Positions 1-13,001 of a stretch of 64,000 nt of DNA are shown here, piece after piece. Where the stretch lies: the NCBI RefSeq assembly GCF_022201045.2, contig NC_068563.1:30043001-30107000 (forward strand). The letters run 5' to 3'. A program made the position numbers and the translations under genes. The notes beneath the pieces were generated by a model. It saw nothing but the letters and a program-made list of their open reading frames with translations. It made no database searches and was not told the DNA's origin. The DNA comes from Citrus sinensis (Eukaryota; Streptophyta; Magnoliopsida; Sapindales; Rutaceae). Position 1 is the first letter of the stretch. Every line of letters begins with the position of its first letter.

Positions 1-47
1 AAATAATGGTAATCTAAATAATCTAAAACATCATTTGCCTGTTGAAG

Positions 48-2183
48 GATCTTTGGAGAAAAAGCAGCAGAAATACCCCTTGTTGGTACAAGGTTCCAGT
101 ATCGTCGGCTAGGAATGTGTCGCATTTTGATGAATGAGCTTGAAAAGGTAAATCTTTTCTGTTGCATGTGTGTGCCAGAAACTTTTTTGTTGTTTTTTTA
201 AGCATGCTTTATTTGTTGATGTACACAGCATTAGATATGTTTGCTTTTGCCTTCAAACTGAGCGTAATAAACCATTTTGAAGGTCAAGACCCAAATATTT
301 AGCAATGGTGTGGAAGCTGTGTTCATGGGTCTTAAGACTTTTGTGTTCCACTGATATCTTATGTTCAAGTAATTTTATCATGATTCATATTAATGCGAAT
401 CAAGTGTGGTCAAATTACTATTCATGATAGATACCCAACATGAACATGCGACGAGCAAAAGAGCTATTGAAATTCAATAATTGTCTCATAGTGAATGGAA
501 TTCATGCATTAGTATTGTCATTGTCTGAGTTGTTTTCTTCTGAAACAGCCCTTGTGGTGTGGGTGGGTATAGTTATGGTTCCTAAGTGAAGCAGGCAAGA
601 ATGTTTTTGTTTGTTCCCTTTTAATAGATTGACTCATTCTTGCCATATTCTCGCTGTCTTGTTTGGATTTTTCTTCAGAGGCTCATGGAATTAGGAGTCG
701 AGAAGCTGATTTTGCCCGCCATTCCTACTGTGTTAAAGACATGGACAACTTCTTTTGGCTTTAAAAGGATGACGGCTCCTGAAAGAGTACAACTTGTTGA
801 TTATACTTTTCTGAATTTCCCAGATACTACTATGTGCCTGAAACTTTTACAACCTTCAGCAGAATTGAAGATCTCAAGAGGTATGTTTGGTGTCCTGGCA
901 GTACAACATGAAGGGAAGTAATTAAATATATCACCATCCTTCCTTGTACAGATTTTCTTACATGGCAATTTAGAGGATCTCAACCTGGACTTGAAAGTAA
1001 TGTATGTGAAAATGGTGATAACATTGATCTTGCTGGGTCCAGTACTGTCTCTGAAGTATCCCAAGCAGAGCAAACTGAAGAGAGTGAGACTGTTGAACAA
1101 AGGCTAGCTGAGTATGTCTCTCTTTCTCTTCATCTAATAAGATAATGGAAAAGCATATCAAGGATTATTTAGTTGTAGTCTTTTAAAGGTTATTACTATG
1201 CCACTACTTACCATCATGAGTTGTATTTCTATTTTTCAAAAAACCCTTATTAGAAGCTTCACGGGGAATCAAGCCGCTTATTGGAGCTTGATGCAGGGCT
1301 ATGGTCTTAAATTTATTTAAGATTCAACAATAATGTATCCAACTGACACAACCAAGTTTTCTTTTTGTATTTTACTGTAGCTAAAATGCCTTACTACTGG
1401 TTTTATGAATCTTTCTTGTTAACCTTTGTATTTTTACACTGAGAGTTTGTTTGTCATTAAGGTGGAGAAAAATCCAGTGTAAATATTATGGAACCAGTTC
1501 AAATTGCCAACTCTACACAGGGTCATAGAAATAGACCGAAAAAGCATTGGCGGAAACATGGAATTCTTTCTTAATAGACAAATTTTTATTACATATGTAT
1601 TCCTCCGCATATTTCTTTGAGTTTTGCCCCAAGATCAAGATGGAATTCCATTATCGTGTCAAAGTTTTTTTATATTTGGACTTGCATCTATTTGATAAGA
1701 TAGAATTAACTTTCTCCTGTTTATTGGAGCGTGCTTTATACTGCATTTCTTGTTCAAAATTAGCAAACTTTTCTTTCTTCCTGCTCAGAATTTCTGTATA
1801 TGGAGATGGATAACTTTATTGATCATCATGGTTTTTGCCAGTGTTGCGATGAAGAATTACGTTACTGGTAATGAAAGCTCGGTTCATCCGATTGTCATGG
1901 TAATGAAAATGTGTGTTTTGTCTTTTTCAATTTTCCGCCAAATCCCTTGACAAACAAGATTTGATATGTTTCTTCACCATAGGTGAAACGGCCAACCTGT
2001 CCTAGAAGCAAGCCTCAACAAACTAAAATCACTCCAGAGTGCTCAGTTGTGGATGCTGATTTTAACAAGATATGCATGAGTAGAGGGAGCGATGTTGCCA
2101 ATTGCTACAAGCGGAGAAAAATCTCAGCCAGTGGGAACCGAGTCTTTGTTCCTCTTTCCAGACTAAATAAGCGGCCACTGTGA
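48..2183 (+). CDS. PHD-finger/GNAT (IDM1-like) protein, 3' part only
   Basis: C-terminal part of a nuclear chromatin protein of the plant family that joins PHD/RING-like zinc fingers to a GNAT acetyltransferase fold (IDM1, a histone acetyltransferase, is the known member). Phase-consistent exons are 48-147, 679-880, 952-1111, 1842-1899 and 1983-2183, all with GT-AG borders. The first two encode the end of the GNAT fold: the acetyl-CoA loop YRRLGMCRILMNELEK, then GVEKLILPAIP and TWTTSFGFKRM, which are family signatures. The last three exons encode a polar acidic and then basic tail ending at the TGA of 2181-2183. The N-terminal zinc fingers lie outside the window. Family call is firm from the motifs; the exon 1842-1899 is inferred from phase and splice sites only. 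The ortholog cannot be named. Confidence 0.8.
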
Positions 2184-4256
2184 TAAGGAAGATAAGGTAC
2201 CAAAGATGATATGAACCTAGAAGATCAATCAAAAGTAGTTGTTTAGACCCAATAATAGGACATAAAATTTTTGCCTGATAAAGACATTCAGTTTTTCTCC
2301 TGCAGAATTTCCATGCAACCGAGAGAGTTTCTCAAAGTCGGGTCACACTCTTTATGTATAGTTTATTTGTTCAGCATATTCATTTAGGCCATTTTGAGTT
2401 TCATTTTGTTGCACAGATAACCAGAAATGGAGTGTAGAGTGGCCACGGGTTTGGGATCATAGTAAAAGTTACCATTTTTTATGATGATATTGAGTCCTCC
2501 CTTGAGGACGTTTGTCTTTTGATAAAATTCAGGCCAATAATTCTTTTAACTCTTTGTTCCAAGAGTTGCATGTTCAATTAATAGCATTACAACGGAATGT
2601 CACATGTTATGATGTGCAGTACTGTCACACAACGTTATCTGATTTATCCTTCTTCTTTTTTCTTTAAGGGAAGATATCTAATTTATCATCTACCATTTAT
2701 TCTAGTTTTATAAAATTCTAGACCAAAGCAGAGCAAGAAGAAAACAGACCATTCAAATTCAATGCAGACAATTGAGCGGGTAGCAGTTGTATCAGATAGG
2801 CTGATTGGATAAAATGCCCACAGATTAACGCTTCGTTGGCTCCCCATATCACTTGTTCCTCACTGAGGACCCATTTTACCTCTTCCTTTATAAACGCGGG
2901 ACTTAGGGTTTATTATGCAACATGGATATTGGATAATCCCTCCATACTTAAAACTCTTGTTACAATAATTTCTCGGATATCTTGACAATGCAGTGTTGTT
3001 TGTTCGGTAATGTCTCAGGCAATGCTCTGATATCGGAATGGGTCTCAATTGTAACTAATGCTCTTAATAATACTTAAATAAGAACTAAATTGGATTTCAA
3101 GCTCTAGAAAGTTGTGAGCTAAATAAGGATCAGGAGAGAATCCTGATATGATATCCTCTTGAGTAAAAATATATGTGATGATTGATAGTTAATAAATAAA
3201 GAAGATAAAGAAGTTAAATTCTATTCATACACTACCACTTAAAAACACGTGGTATAAGATCTTTAAAAATTCATGAGAGCTCAGATAAGAAGAGAATCTT
3301 TTTCCACTAAATAATTGTGTGGTGAGTGAAGGAAGATTTATTTTGAAACACAAGAAATATTGGATTATGTAAAATGTACCCACAAGATAAAGTTAATCAG
3401 TGATCACATGATGTGGTTAGATTTCATTTATTTTGTGCTTGCTTGCATAAACTAAGCGGTTGAATTTTTTGAACTTTTTGTCATAAAGTTGGAAATCGCA
3501 TGTACAATCATATGATTCATATCCCCATCACTTGTCATATACAGTTTCTTAAATTTCGCGGTTTTGCTTTTTGGGTCAAGTGATTAATTGAGAAGAAATA
3601 CTGTACTCTTTTCTTTTCTTGTTTTTTAAACTCGATTAATGCATAATAATGTTCCAAACTTGACGAATGAAGGAAAGCAAAGAACATATGCTTTCAAAAA
3701 AATTTGAGTCTTTGATAGGCAAGCCAAAAACTGCTTGCGAGCAGTAAGCAAGTATTCTTCTCTTTTCGATTAACAATATAAGCGAGACAGGAATCCCACT
3801 TTGAGGCGCCTACCAAAGCTCCCAACAGGGCCACGTTTCAGCTTCCAACTTGCAGTTTTGTGAACTTATGATTCAATGGCCCTCCCTCCCCTATCTTGGT
3901 CCCATGACATGAAACCAACTGCCCTCTCTCTTTAATCCCCTGCTTTCTTTGCTTTTGGACATTAAGCAATCATTTGGAGTCAAAAACTGGGATCTATACT
4001 AGTTGTTCTCGCCATTACAATTAGGCAACTGTCTGAGCCTCACAATGTCCTAATCCACTTCACTAACTTCACATGCACAGGAGAACCTGCCACCACCGCC
4101 CCCCCCCCCCCCCCCCCAACAAAAAAAAATCCATTTCCAGTTTTATTATATATACTGCACGTAAAGTCATAAACTGATGCAACTTCCCTCTCATTCACTC
4201 TTTCTTCTTCTGCATTTTCACAGCTTCTGCTTTTAGCTTCTTAATTTCTATCTGCA
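2184..4256. other. intergenic: 3' UTR of GNAT gene and TBL promoter
   Basis: About 2 kb without a supportable gene. The left few hundred bases are probably the 3' UTR of the GNAT gene. The right end is the promoter of the TBL gene: a run of 19 C at 4099-4117, then an A-rich run, then a TATATA box near 4147-4154 about 105 bases before the start codon. I see no RNA gene in it. Confidence 0.5.
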
Positions 4257-7092
4257 ATGGCGGTGCTTTTTTTAAAACTTCTCGGTTCATTTTTAACAAT
4301 CCTGTGTCTAGTTTTAGTGAAGCCCCATACGGTTTCATCAGCTGTGATAATGGGCTTGAGGAACCATCACAACAATCATAATCATCATAGAAGGCCAATG
4401 TTGCAAGCAAACCAAAGCACTTGTGCATTGTTTGTAGGCACTTGGGTTCGTGATGACACATATCCCATGTACCAATCACCTGAATGTCCCATTATTGATT
4501 CTGAATTCAACTGCCAAATGAACGGTCGCCCTGATTCTGATTATCTCAAATACAGATGGCAGCCTCTCAATTGCCAGCTCCCCAGGTAAACCAAACAAAG
4601 AGAAAAAGAAAAAAAGATGCTACATGTTCAAGTTTTTGCTTCTATAAGCTTAAGTGTTGTGGTGCTTTGGATTGTGTGCTTAATTAGGTTCAATGGGCTG
4701 GAGTTTTTGGTGAAGATGAAAGGGAAGACTGTGATGTTTGTCGGTGACTCCTTGGGGTTAAATCAATGGGAGTCGTTGATTTGCATGATTCATGCTGTAG
4801 CACCAAGAACTAGGACACACATGACGAGAGGAGATCCTCTCTCCACTTTCAAGTTCTTGGTAAGTCTACGATTGGTATGTATATGTATATCTATATACAT
4901 ACATACATACATACATATACAAACACCCACACTGCAACTCTGTTTTCTGCCAAATGAACACAAATTAGGCCTTAGCTCAAAAAAATTTCAGATTTGTTCA
5001 AGAGAAGGTGAGGGTGAAAGCCATGTGCTAAACAATGCTGCAATGTACACATTCTCCTACAATTTGCAAATCTGTAAACTGAAACTACAATTTTGTGTGG
5101 ATTCCATGCAAAAGCTTTTTTACTTTTTTTTTGGTTGCTTACTAGTTTGCCCAATGAATGAAAAGAAAATTTGTTTGAAAAGATTTGGCTTCGGCAAATT
5201 GATGCCAACTGCAGGTCATTAGTCTCATTTCTTGTAGGCTTCAAAAGGTCAAAAATGCAATCATATGTGTTATTTCCTTTTTAACTTTCTCTTCTTTTCA
5301 TGGACTTATTATTATGATAAATTGATAATCGATGCAGGATTATGGAATTTCAGTATCATTTTACAGAGCTCCGTATTTAGTGGACATAGATGTAGTACAT
5401 GGAAAAAGGGTACTAAAATTAGAGGACATTTCTGGGAATGGCAAGTCCTGGCTGAATGCAGATGTGCTCTCTTTTAACACTGGCCATTGGTGGAGCCACG
5501 AAGGATCTCTCCAAGGGTATGCGCATGCACATTTTGTCTTTTTCCTAGTAAATTCATTATCATAATAAGTTAATAAATTAAGTTACCACATACTTTGACA
5601 TACCCTTCAAGAATAAGAACGGCCCCTTTAGAAATATAAAAATTATCATATGTGGATGCATGCATCATAATTGATTTTGTTGATGTGCAGGTGGGATTAC
5701 ATGGAGTCAATGGGAACATATTACCAAGACATGGATAGATTGGTTGCTTTGGAGAAAGGGCTGAGAACATGGGCCAATTGGGTTGACAATAATATTGACA
5801 GGAGCAAAACAAGAGTTTTTTTCCAGTCAATATCTCCGACACATTACAAGTAAAGTCGTTTACCCTCTCTTCTCACTCTCAAATAATTGCGTTTGTGGAG
5901 GGTGAAAACCTAGGCTAAATTATTGTGTCTTGGCTTGGAAAGCAAGTAGCTCCAAGCACTAAAAATTCGGTCCATTCCTAGCTGTGCTTAGAGACAAATA
6001 AGGGCCCCAGCTCTCAGGTTCGTCCAAATTGAATATATAAAAAATATATAGGGGAAGCTACTACTTGCTAAGCTTCTTTATTGCATCTAATGCACTAATA
6101 TTCAAATATTAAAAGCAAAAGTCCAACAGATGTAACACAAAACCTAACCTGTATGAATCAAAATATGTATAAAATTGCATGTCATGAATATGGGACAGAA
6201 AATTTTTTAAGGGATACAGCTTAATCAGAAGTCACACATCAGTGTTCACTTGCTGTAGCACCAGCTCACGCCTATAGTGAAACAGCCTCTTACCATTTCC
6301 AATCACAATTTCTGTCGGTGGCATTTAAAACTTTCTTTTTTAATAAAAAAAATTATATTCATGTTTGTGGTAATAGCTTTAAACATATGCAATATCCAGC
6401 AGAGACTAACTTGGGGTCTGTTGAGCCCAACTGCAAAATTGCTGTGGACCACTTCCCCAGTCTCTTATAGAATCGGATTGTATCTGTTCCATAGATCCTC
6501 TGAGAATTATGGAGCCACATTAATGTACATAGTTGAAAATTTGGTACTAGATTTTTTGGTATGTTTAGGTTTGAAGTGCCGTGACTTTTAATCACACTTG
6601 TTGTCACCATGGGTAAATAAACTTCAGTTATCAAATAAAAATAAAAATGGTGTTTACTAAATACCGTAGTTGCTTTGCTTTTGAACTTAAACAAAACAAA
6701 CACTTAGGCTGCCTAGCATTATGACTGATTCAACAATGTTCTTGAATGACATTGGCAGCCCAAGTGAATGGAGTGCTGGATCAACATCAAGCACAGCAAA
6801 GAATTGTTACGGAGAGACGGCACCAATGAGCGGAACGACGTATCCGGGGGCATATCCTGACCAAATGAGGGTGGTGGATGCAGTGATCAGAGACATGCAC
6901 AGCCCTGCATATTTGTTGGATATAACTATGCTTTCAGAGCTAAGGAAAGATGGGCACCCTTCAATTTACAGTGGAGATCTGAACCCGAAGCAAAAGGCAA
7001 ACCCCGATAGGTCTGCTGATTGTAGCCACTGGTGCCTTCCTGGATTGCCTGATACTTGGAACCAACTGTTATATACTGCTTTGTTCTACTAA
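4257..7092 (+). CDS. TBL45: Trichome birefringence-like (TBL) polysaccharide O-acetyltransferase
   Basis: Golgi type II membrane enzyme that O-acetylates cell-wall polysaccharide (xylan, mannan or pectin, depending on the member). Exons 4257-4585, 4688-4859, 5338-5516, 5691-5849 and 6759-7092 join in phase to 390 aa. Seen: N-terminal signal anchor (about residues 4-28), a His/Asn-rich linker, a PMR5-N domain beginning near [12 protein letters not shown], the esterase GDS motif at 129-131 ([13 protein letters not shown]) and the C-terminal [15 protein letters not shown] with D367-x-x-H370, the catalytic pair of the family. Length is slightly short but complete. Intron 4 (about 0.9 kb) is the longest. 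The TBL45 name rests on motif similarity plus its place next to AP2C1-, MAPKKK14-, RanBP1- and KUP1-like genes; the acetylated substrate is unknown. It converges with the asparagine synthetase gene. Confidence 0.9.
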
Positions 7093-7598
7093 AGTTCGAG
7101 TATAATGTCTTTTCCCTTATTCTATATAATTCATCACTAATTTAAATTGTATATCTTGTGAGAAAGTGGCAGGATTGCACTTCTCTTTTTAGTATCTGCA
7201 ATTGTTAATTTCTATTCTCTCTTGTAACGTAAGAACTGCTTCACCTGTTTCTTCTGGTTGTTCTTTCTAGTAATTGCAATACATTTGAATGATAAAGTTA
7301 TGAAAACAAGGGAGGAAATTTTCATTTCAAGCAGGGACACTTTTTTTGCTTGGGGGTTTTTGTTTTTGGAGGGGGGGGGGGGGGGGTGGAGAAGGATACA
7401 CACATCGAAAGCATGAACTGGGATAGAAGTACAAGATAATTATGAAGATCACATACATATAAACAACCATTTGCAATGTTTTCTAACTTGTACACATTGC
7501 CAAAAATGAAATTACAATACAGCAGAACATATAAAAGATCCATAGATGGTATATTTTTCTGTCTTAAGTTCACCCACTCTTGGGGGATTCCACAGACA
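7093..7598. other. convergent spacer with poly-G tract
   Basis: Tail-to-tail 3' UTR space between the TBL gene (+) and the asparagine synthetase gene (-). It holds an uninterrupted run of 16 G at 7371-7386. No gene is supportable here. Confidence 0.6.
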
Positions 7599-10500
7599 CT
7601 AGCTAGTGATTGCAAGCCCTGGAGCAGCAGCTTCCATCATTCGTGGTATGTTATCGATGACCTTTGGTGGTGCCTTAACAGCATTTGAAGCAGCTACCTG
7701 CTTTTCATAAGCTGATAGATGGACTCCCAGTGCAGCCCTCCCAGAAGGATCAAGATTATTTGCCCACTCAGCATCCCATTCGACAGCTTTAGCCGTGCTG
7801 CATGCTACACTCGCACCTCCTGGGACAGTTAGCCTGGCTGAATTCTGTACAACAAGATAGTTGAAACAGCACATCTGATTAGTTCTTGAAGAGATGAAAG
7901 ATCATTACATTAAGTTCAAATGAATCACCTGTGGAAAGAACCTCTCGAAAATCATTCTGTAGTAGTAGGCTTCTTTAGTCAAAGGTGTGTTGTGTGGGAA
8001 GATGTATTGAGCATTTTGCACCATTTTATCAGTCACCTATAAGTAAAAATCATATGAACCATATTAAACATATCTGTTTTTTACGGCCAATAAAAGCAGA
8101 ATTGAGAAATGAAAATAGAAAAGTCAGCATAGGAGGGAATATGTACATGTTGTTCAGCATGTGCTTTGAGGCCATCAATCCAACTATAGCCAACACCATC
8201 ACTGAATTGTTCCTTCTGTCTGTACAGAACATGCTGCAGGAAAAATCAAACAGTAGATGTTAATTTGATGTACAACAATCAATGTGATCTATGGGTACAA
8301 AAGGCGGCAGGTGGTTCACCTTTGGCAGATAGGGTCGCTCCTCATCATCGAAGGCCTTCCTAAGGATCCACTTCTCGATACGTCCTTCTTGAGGATTAAT
8401 CTAAATTCATTTTATAAAGATTAAGAATGATATTCTGCAAGTCTTGACTGACAACTGACATATGAAAGAAGCAAGCACAAAAAGATCTCAAGTTAACAGT
8501 ACCATCTTCCACTCAGGATCAATGGCCATTGCTACATTAATAAAATCTTTGTCAAGGAAGGGGACTCGTGCTTCTAGACCCCAAGCAGATGTTGATTTGT
8601 TAGCTCTCAAGCAATCATACTGGTGGAGAGCCTTTATCTGTACACAAGTATCAGAAACAGAATCAATAATTCAATACTCTTTTACATCTATACATCAAAA
8701 GTCCTGTACATATGTATGAACGGTAAGCCATGTAACATCTATTACCTTGTGACATGTTTCGCGGTGGAATTCTTCCTTATTGGGTGCCTTGTGGAAGTAC
8801 AAATAGCCACCAAAAATCTCATCAGATCCCTCACCAGATATCACCATCTTCACTCCTAGAGATTTAATCTTCCGTGACATAAGAAACATAGGGGTACTTG
8901 CCCTGATGGTTGTCACATCATATGTTTCAACATGGTAAATAACTTCTTCAATAGCATCAATTCCATCCTGCCGCATGCCAAAGAAAAACGAATTTTCGTT
9001 AACATTTATAGAAAAAGGTGTAAAATACTCGAGTCAGAACACTGTTCTCAACTAAACAGAAAATTGTCTTTAAGTACCTGAACTGTGAAGTGAAACTCAT
9101 GATGAACAGTACCCAAATAGTCTGCAACTTCCTTTGCATACTTCAAATCAGGGGAACCCTGCCAGAAGATGGAGTAACCAGATTAACAACTAAATTGAAA
9201 CATCCGAATTCCGAAGTTGTACTATAATCTGTCATCACAATCAAGAATTTATAACAAACCTCAAGCCCAACACAGAAGGAATGAAGTTGCGTTCCCCATT
9301 GCCGGGCAGCCTTTGTGCCGGCCAAGTGGCGTGCAGTGATAGATGCAACTAATGATGAATCAAGGCCCCCAGATAGCAAGACTCCAAAGGGCACATCAGT
9401 CATAAGCCTTTTGATTACAGCCTGCATGTATCAAACTTGCGACGTAAGTTGTATTAACATAATTTCATTGCTTCCAAGGCATGTTAATTTGAAAAGACCT
9501 ATAAAGATAGTTTATTGTCCAACTGGGTATAGACTTCATCAATCTTACATTTTCAAATGCCTGTCTAAGAACAAGCGGATCATATGGAGTTGATGGAATA
9601 GCCTCAGAATACCAAGTAGGATTATACCATCTCTTTAGTCCTCCTGATTTGCTCGAGTACAAGTGACCGGGAGGAAAGGCCTCGAAATGCTCACAGTCAT
9701 CATTCAAACCTTTGAGTTCGGATGATATCCAAATAGATCCTAAATACATACAGAACACGGTAAGTTATCCCCCATTAAAAAAAAAAAAAAAAAATCAATT
9801 CATATGCAAGGAAAATTGAAAAACAGAGAAATAAAAATAGATTTTTTTAGATACCATCTAGACCCCAGCCTATGTACAGAGAGGTGATTCCAATGGCATC
9901 ACGGGCAACAATGAAGCTATTGTCGCGGGTATCCAAAAGCACAAATGAAAACATCCCATCCAACATGTCCACAAAATTTTCGCCATACTCCTCATACTGA
10001 AATCAAAAGAGATCATCAAACAAGTTATATATAATTTGATTTAAATTTTTTTGGGCTACACCAATGGTAACTAGACATCAAACATAATTAAGAGACTCAC
10101 CAGATGGGCAATAACATCACAATCACTGCCAGTTCGGAACTTATGATTAGTCAAACGCTCCCTGAGAGCTTCATGATTGTAAATTTCTCCATTCACCTGG
10201 TTTTCAAAACATGGTGTCACCCATCAATCATATTTACAAAAATGATAAAAATCCTAGTCTCAATTAAATTCATTTATTGGCCCATACCGTGACAACAATC
10301 TTCTTGTCTTCATTGTAGAGAGGTTGATCACCAGAAGCAGGATCAATGATAGCCAGCCGTTGATGAGCCAAATAAAAGTCTCCATGCTGATACAGTCCAC
10401 TCCAGTCCGGACCGCGATGCTTCAATCTGCAAGTGTTTTACAAAATTAAGAATTCTATCACATCAACGTCAGCTTCTACAAGTATAATAACATCTTAAGC

Positions 10501-10902
10501 ATCCAATGAATAAACATGACACATACTTGGAGGTCCCCCCCACATAATTATATACATTTACAGAAGAGTACTATGCCAGAATATAACATTTTCTCCAAAG
10601 AAGTGACAAATCTTGGGTCCCATATCCATACATCTCTCGGTATGGTCAGAACCAAAAGTTGATTAATCAAGTGATGATGCTTAATCCTCTTTCACATTTA
10701 ATATACAAGAAATGAAAAAGGAAAAAAAAAAACATTAATTACAGTGTATGAGTAATACACATACACGCCTATATAAACATAATTCAAATGATATTATATG
10801 TAAAAGAGGGGGAGGAAATTGCCTGCGAGAGAGCTCAAGAACTCGGACCCTTTTGGCCTGAGAGTCATCAGAGCAACCGAGAACAGCAAGTATGCCACAC
10901 AT
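7599..10902 (-). CDS. ASN: Asparagine synthetase (glutamine-hydrolysing)
   Basis: Cytosolic enzyme making asparagine from aspartate, glutamine and ATP; central to nitrogen transport and storage. Thirteen exons on the minus strand: 10823-10902, 10288-10426, 10101-10196, 9855-9996, 9549-9739, 9260-9421, 9078-9158, 8746-8967, 8503-8637, 8320-8400, 8147-8233, 7929-8036 and 7599-7844. They total 1770 bases (589 aa), normal for plants. Seen: MCGIL start, so Cys2 is the class II glutaminase nucleophile; [11 protein letters not shown] and [11 protein letters not shown] of the glutaminase domain; the ATP-pyrophosphatase loop SGGLDSS at 233-239; [18 protein letters not shown]; and the plant-type tail [20 protein letters not shown]. 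Every border is GT-AG except intron 1, which has a GC donor (AG|GCAATT). The gene appears intact. I cannot decide between ASN1 and ASN2/3 type, though the promoter resembles sugar/dark-regulated ASN1. Confidence 0.96.
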
Positions 10903-11120
10903 TTTTGGTCAGTTTGATGGCAAAAGTGAAAATTAAACAACAGAGATTCTGGATGATAAGGAAAAAAAGAAAAGTACTTAATTATAAATATTATCCAAAA
11001 GAAAAGGAAAGGGCAAAAAAAGAAAGGATCAGAGAGGGTGGCGGAGAATTGGAAGGAAGAAGCAACACGTATAAACAGGGAAGTATAAGCAGTGAATAAA
11101 ACTGCATGTTCGAGCCACGT

Positions 11121-11127
11121 ATTTATA
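11121..11127 (-). promoter_or_regulatory. TATA box of asparagine synthetase
   Basis: TATAAAT on the minus strand inside GGCTATAAATACGTGG, about 220 bases upstream of the start codon at 10902. This predicts transcription starting near 11090 and a leader of about 190 bases. An ACGT core directly abuts the box upstream. Confidence 0.6.
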
Positions 11128-11221
11128 GCCAAATTGCATGACCATTGTGTGGGGGCCCACCCGTCGCTTTACGAACGGCGTCGTTGCGTCACACGCTTCG
11201 CCTTCTTCTACAGGAGTGCGA

Positions 11222-11354
11222 CACGTGGTCACACATGGTTTGCTGTCGAAATATCCAATTCTGCAAGTTGAAGTTTATCCGTTCACTGCTGAGTCAGCAA
11301 CGACTTGTCCCTCCTCATTTATTATCGTACTGCGCCTGTTGAACCATCCACGTG
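11222..11354 (-). promoter_or_regulatory. bZIP-binding cluster: two G-boxes and a GCN4-like palindrome
   Basis: Two CACGTG G-boxes (11222-11227 and 11349-11354) flank the perfect 13-base palindrome TGCTGAGTCAGCA (11287-11299), whose core TGAGTCA is a GCN4/Opaque2-type site. All lie 95-230 bases upstream of the ASN TATA box. Asparagine synthetase is a well-known target of C/S1-group bZIP factors that respond to darkness and energy starvation, so a role in that regulation is likely; this is inference from motifs. Confidence 0.6.
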
Positions 11355-11399
11355 TCCTTTAACAGGATGTCTTTAAGTTTTCCTTTTGAATTGGGTCCC

Positions 11400-12962
11400 C
11401 GCCGTTCTCTTCGGTCCATTGACAAAATAAATTTTTCGTCTGTGACGGTGACAAAAACGTTAACGGAGCAAGCAAAGTCTGCTCCATCGTTTGCTTAGAA
11501 CAAGCCGTTGATTGCTTAATTCTTTCAGTTAAATCCAAAAACTGTCTCTCTATTTCATCTTTACAAATTGATTTTTAAATACCTTTCTGATTGAGTCCGA
11601 TAATATAATATAATATCTCCCAAAACAATGGCATATATTGGTAGTGTTCTAATTGAGGCCAGATCACACGTCAATTACAATTGAGATAGGATTGGATAAG
11701 TCTCAAGCCAAAAATTGACCAATACCTATCGATTTTGGAGCTTTGATGAATGTGCGCACCTAGCCTTTTGATTTTGATTTTCCTTTTTCCTTTTCTAACC
11801 CAGCATACTGGTTGATCCATTTGTTTTTGTTGGATAGTTATTTAAGAATTTTTTTTTGTTGTTGATATACTTCAGTGATCTTACATAAAAATATTATTAA
11901 GTAGTTAGATATGTAATTGAAAAATTTTGAACAAGAAAATTGGGGCTTTCAGTACGATTACGATGCGTTCACAGTCTCTGCACATGAAATGTATCGTCGG
12001 TTGATGGTCCAGTTTCTACTTTCTTGGCCATGCAACGTTGATTGTCATGACATAGAATTTTCATTTAAATATATGTAGGACAATTACAAAGACTTAAAAC
12101 ATACAAAATATCGTGAGTAAATTTCAAGTATATAACTCGGTCAATTAAAGGATACTACTTACTGTGTATTCGAAAGTGTTTTTAGTACTGTCCAAAAAAC
12201 GACCCCTTTGCTCATGCCCCAGCTTGAGTCGCATAGGGATTGTGACTTTCATTTCTCTTGATAATGGTAGAGATGAACATTTCTCTCTTATATTTGGATA
12301 GGATAGATCTTATTCCCAACATAATTAATGATAAGATTATGACAAAATCATAATAAAAATGATCTAAGATAATTTTAAACTTTTTCTTATTAGAAATACA
12401 CTTCTAATTGGAACATATCCACATTAAAAAAAAAAAAAACACTTCTAATTATAACGTATCCGCATTAAAAAAGAACAAGAAAAAAAGTCTATACAATGGT
12501 ATTAATAAAATTGTTCAAGCAATGTTTTCTTCTTCCACTTGAAATGTTTCTTAAAAAAAAAAAACAAAGAGCTAATTGCTTTTCAAACAAAATTTATCTT
12601 TTCTCAATCTTATGATTTACTACTTATATGTATACACAAACACACACACCACATACATATTAACAAATATATGAGCATATCTAATGTATGTGTAAACAAA
12701 TGCATGTGTAAAATAATTTAATATATGTACTTAGAGAGGTAATACTCTTTTTAAGACTTAAATCATTCCATTTTCCTTTTGAAATTTTTAATATCAAAGA
12801 AACTTTCATTATTCCATGGATTATCTAAGTAACGAAGGTTACCTTTTCCCTCAATGAAAAGGTTTTCACTGTTTGTTTAAGGCTGAGTTTGCTTATAAAA
12901 ATTAAACAATTCTTCCATCATGTGTCATGTCTATTAAAAAGCTAAATACAGGGAAAACATGT

Positions 12963-13001
<39 letters not shown>

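Noticed and set aside
4195-4479. Minus-strand frame of 94 codons over TBL exon 1
   Set aside because: Antisense shadow of a coding exon; no similarity or promoter.
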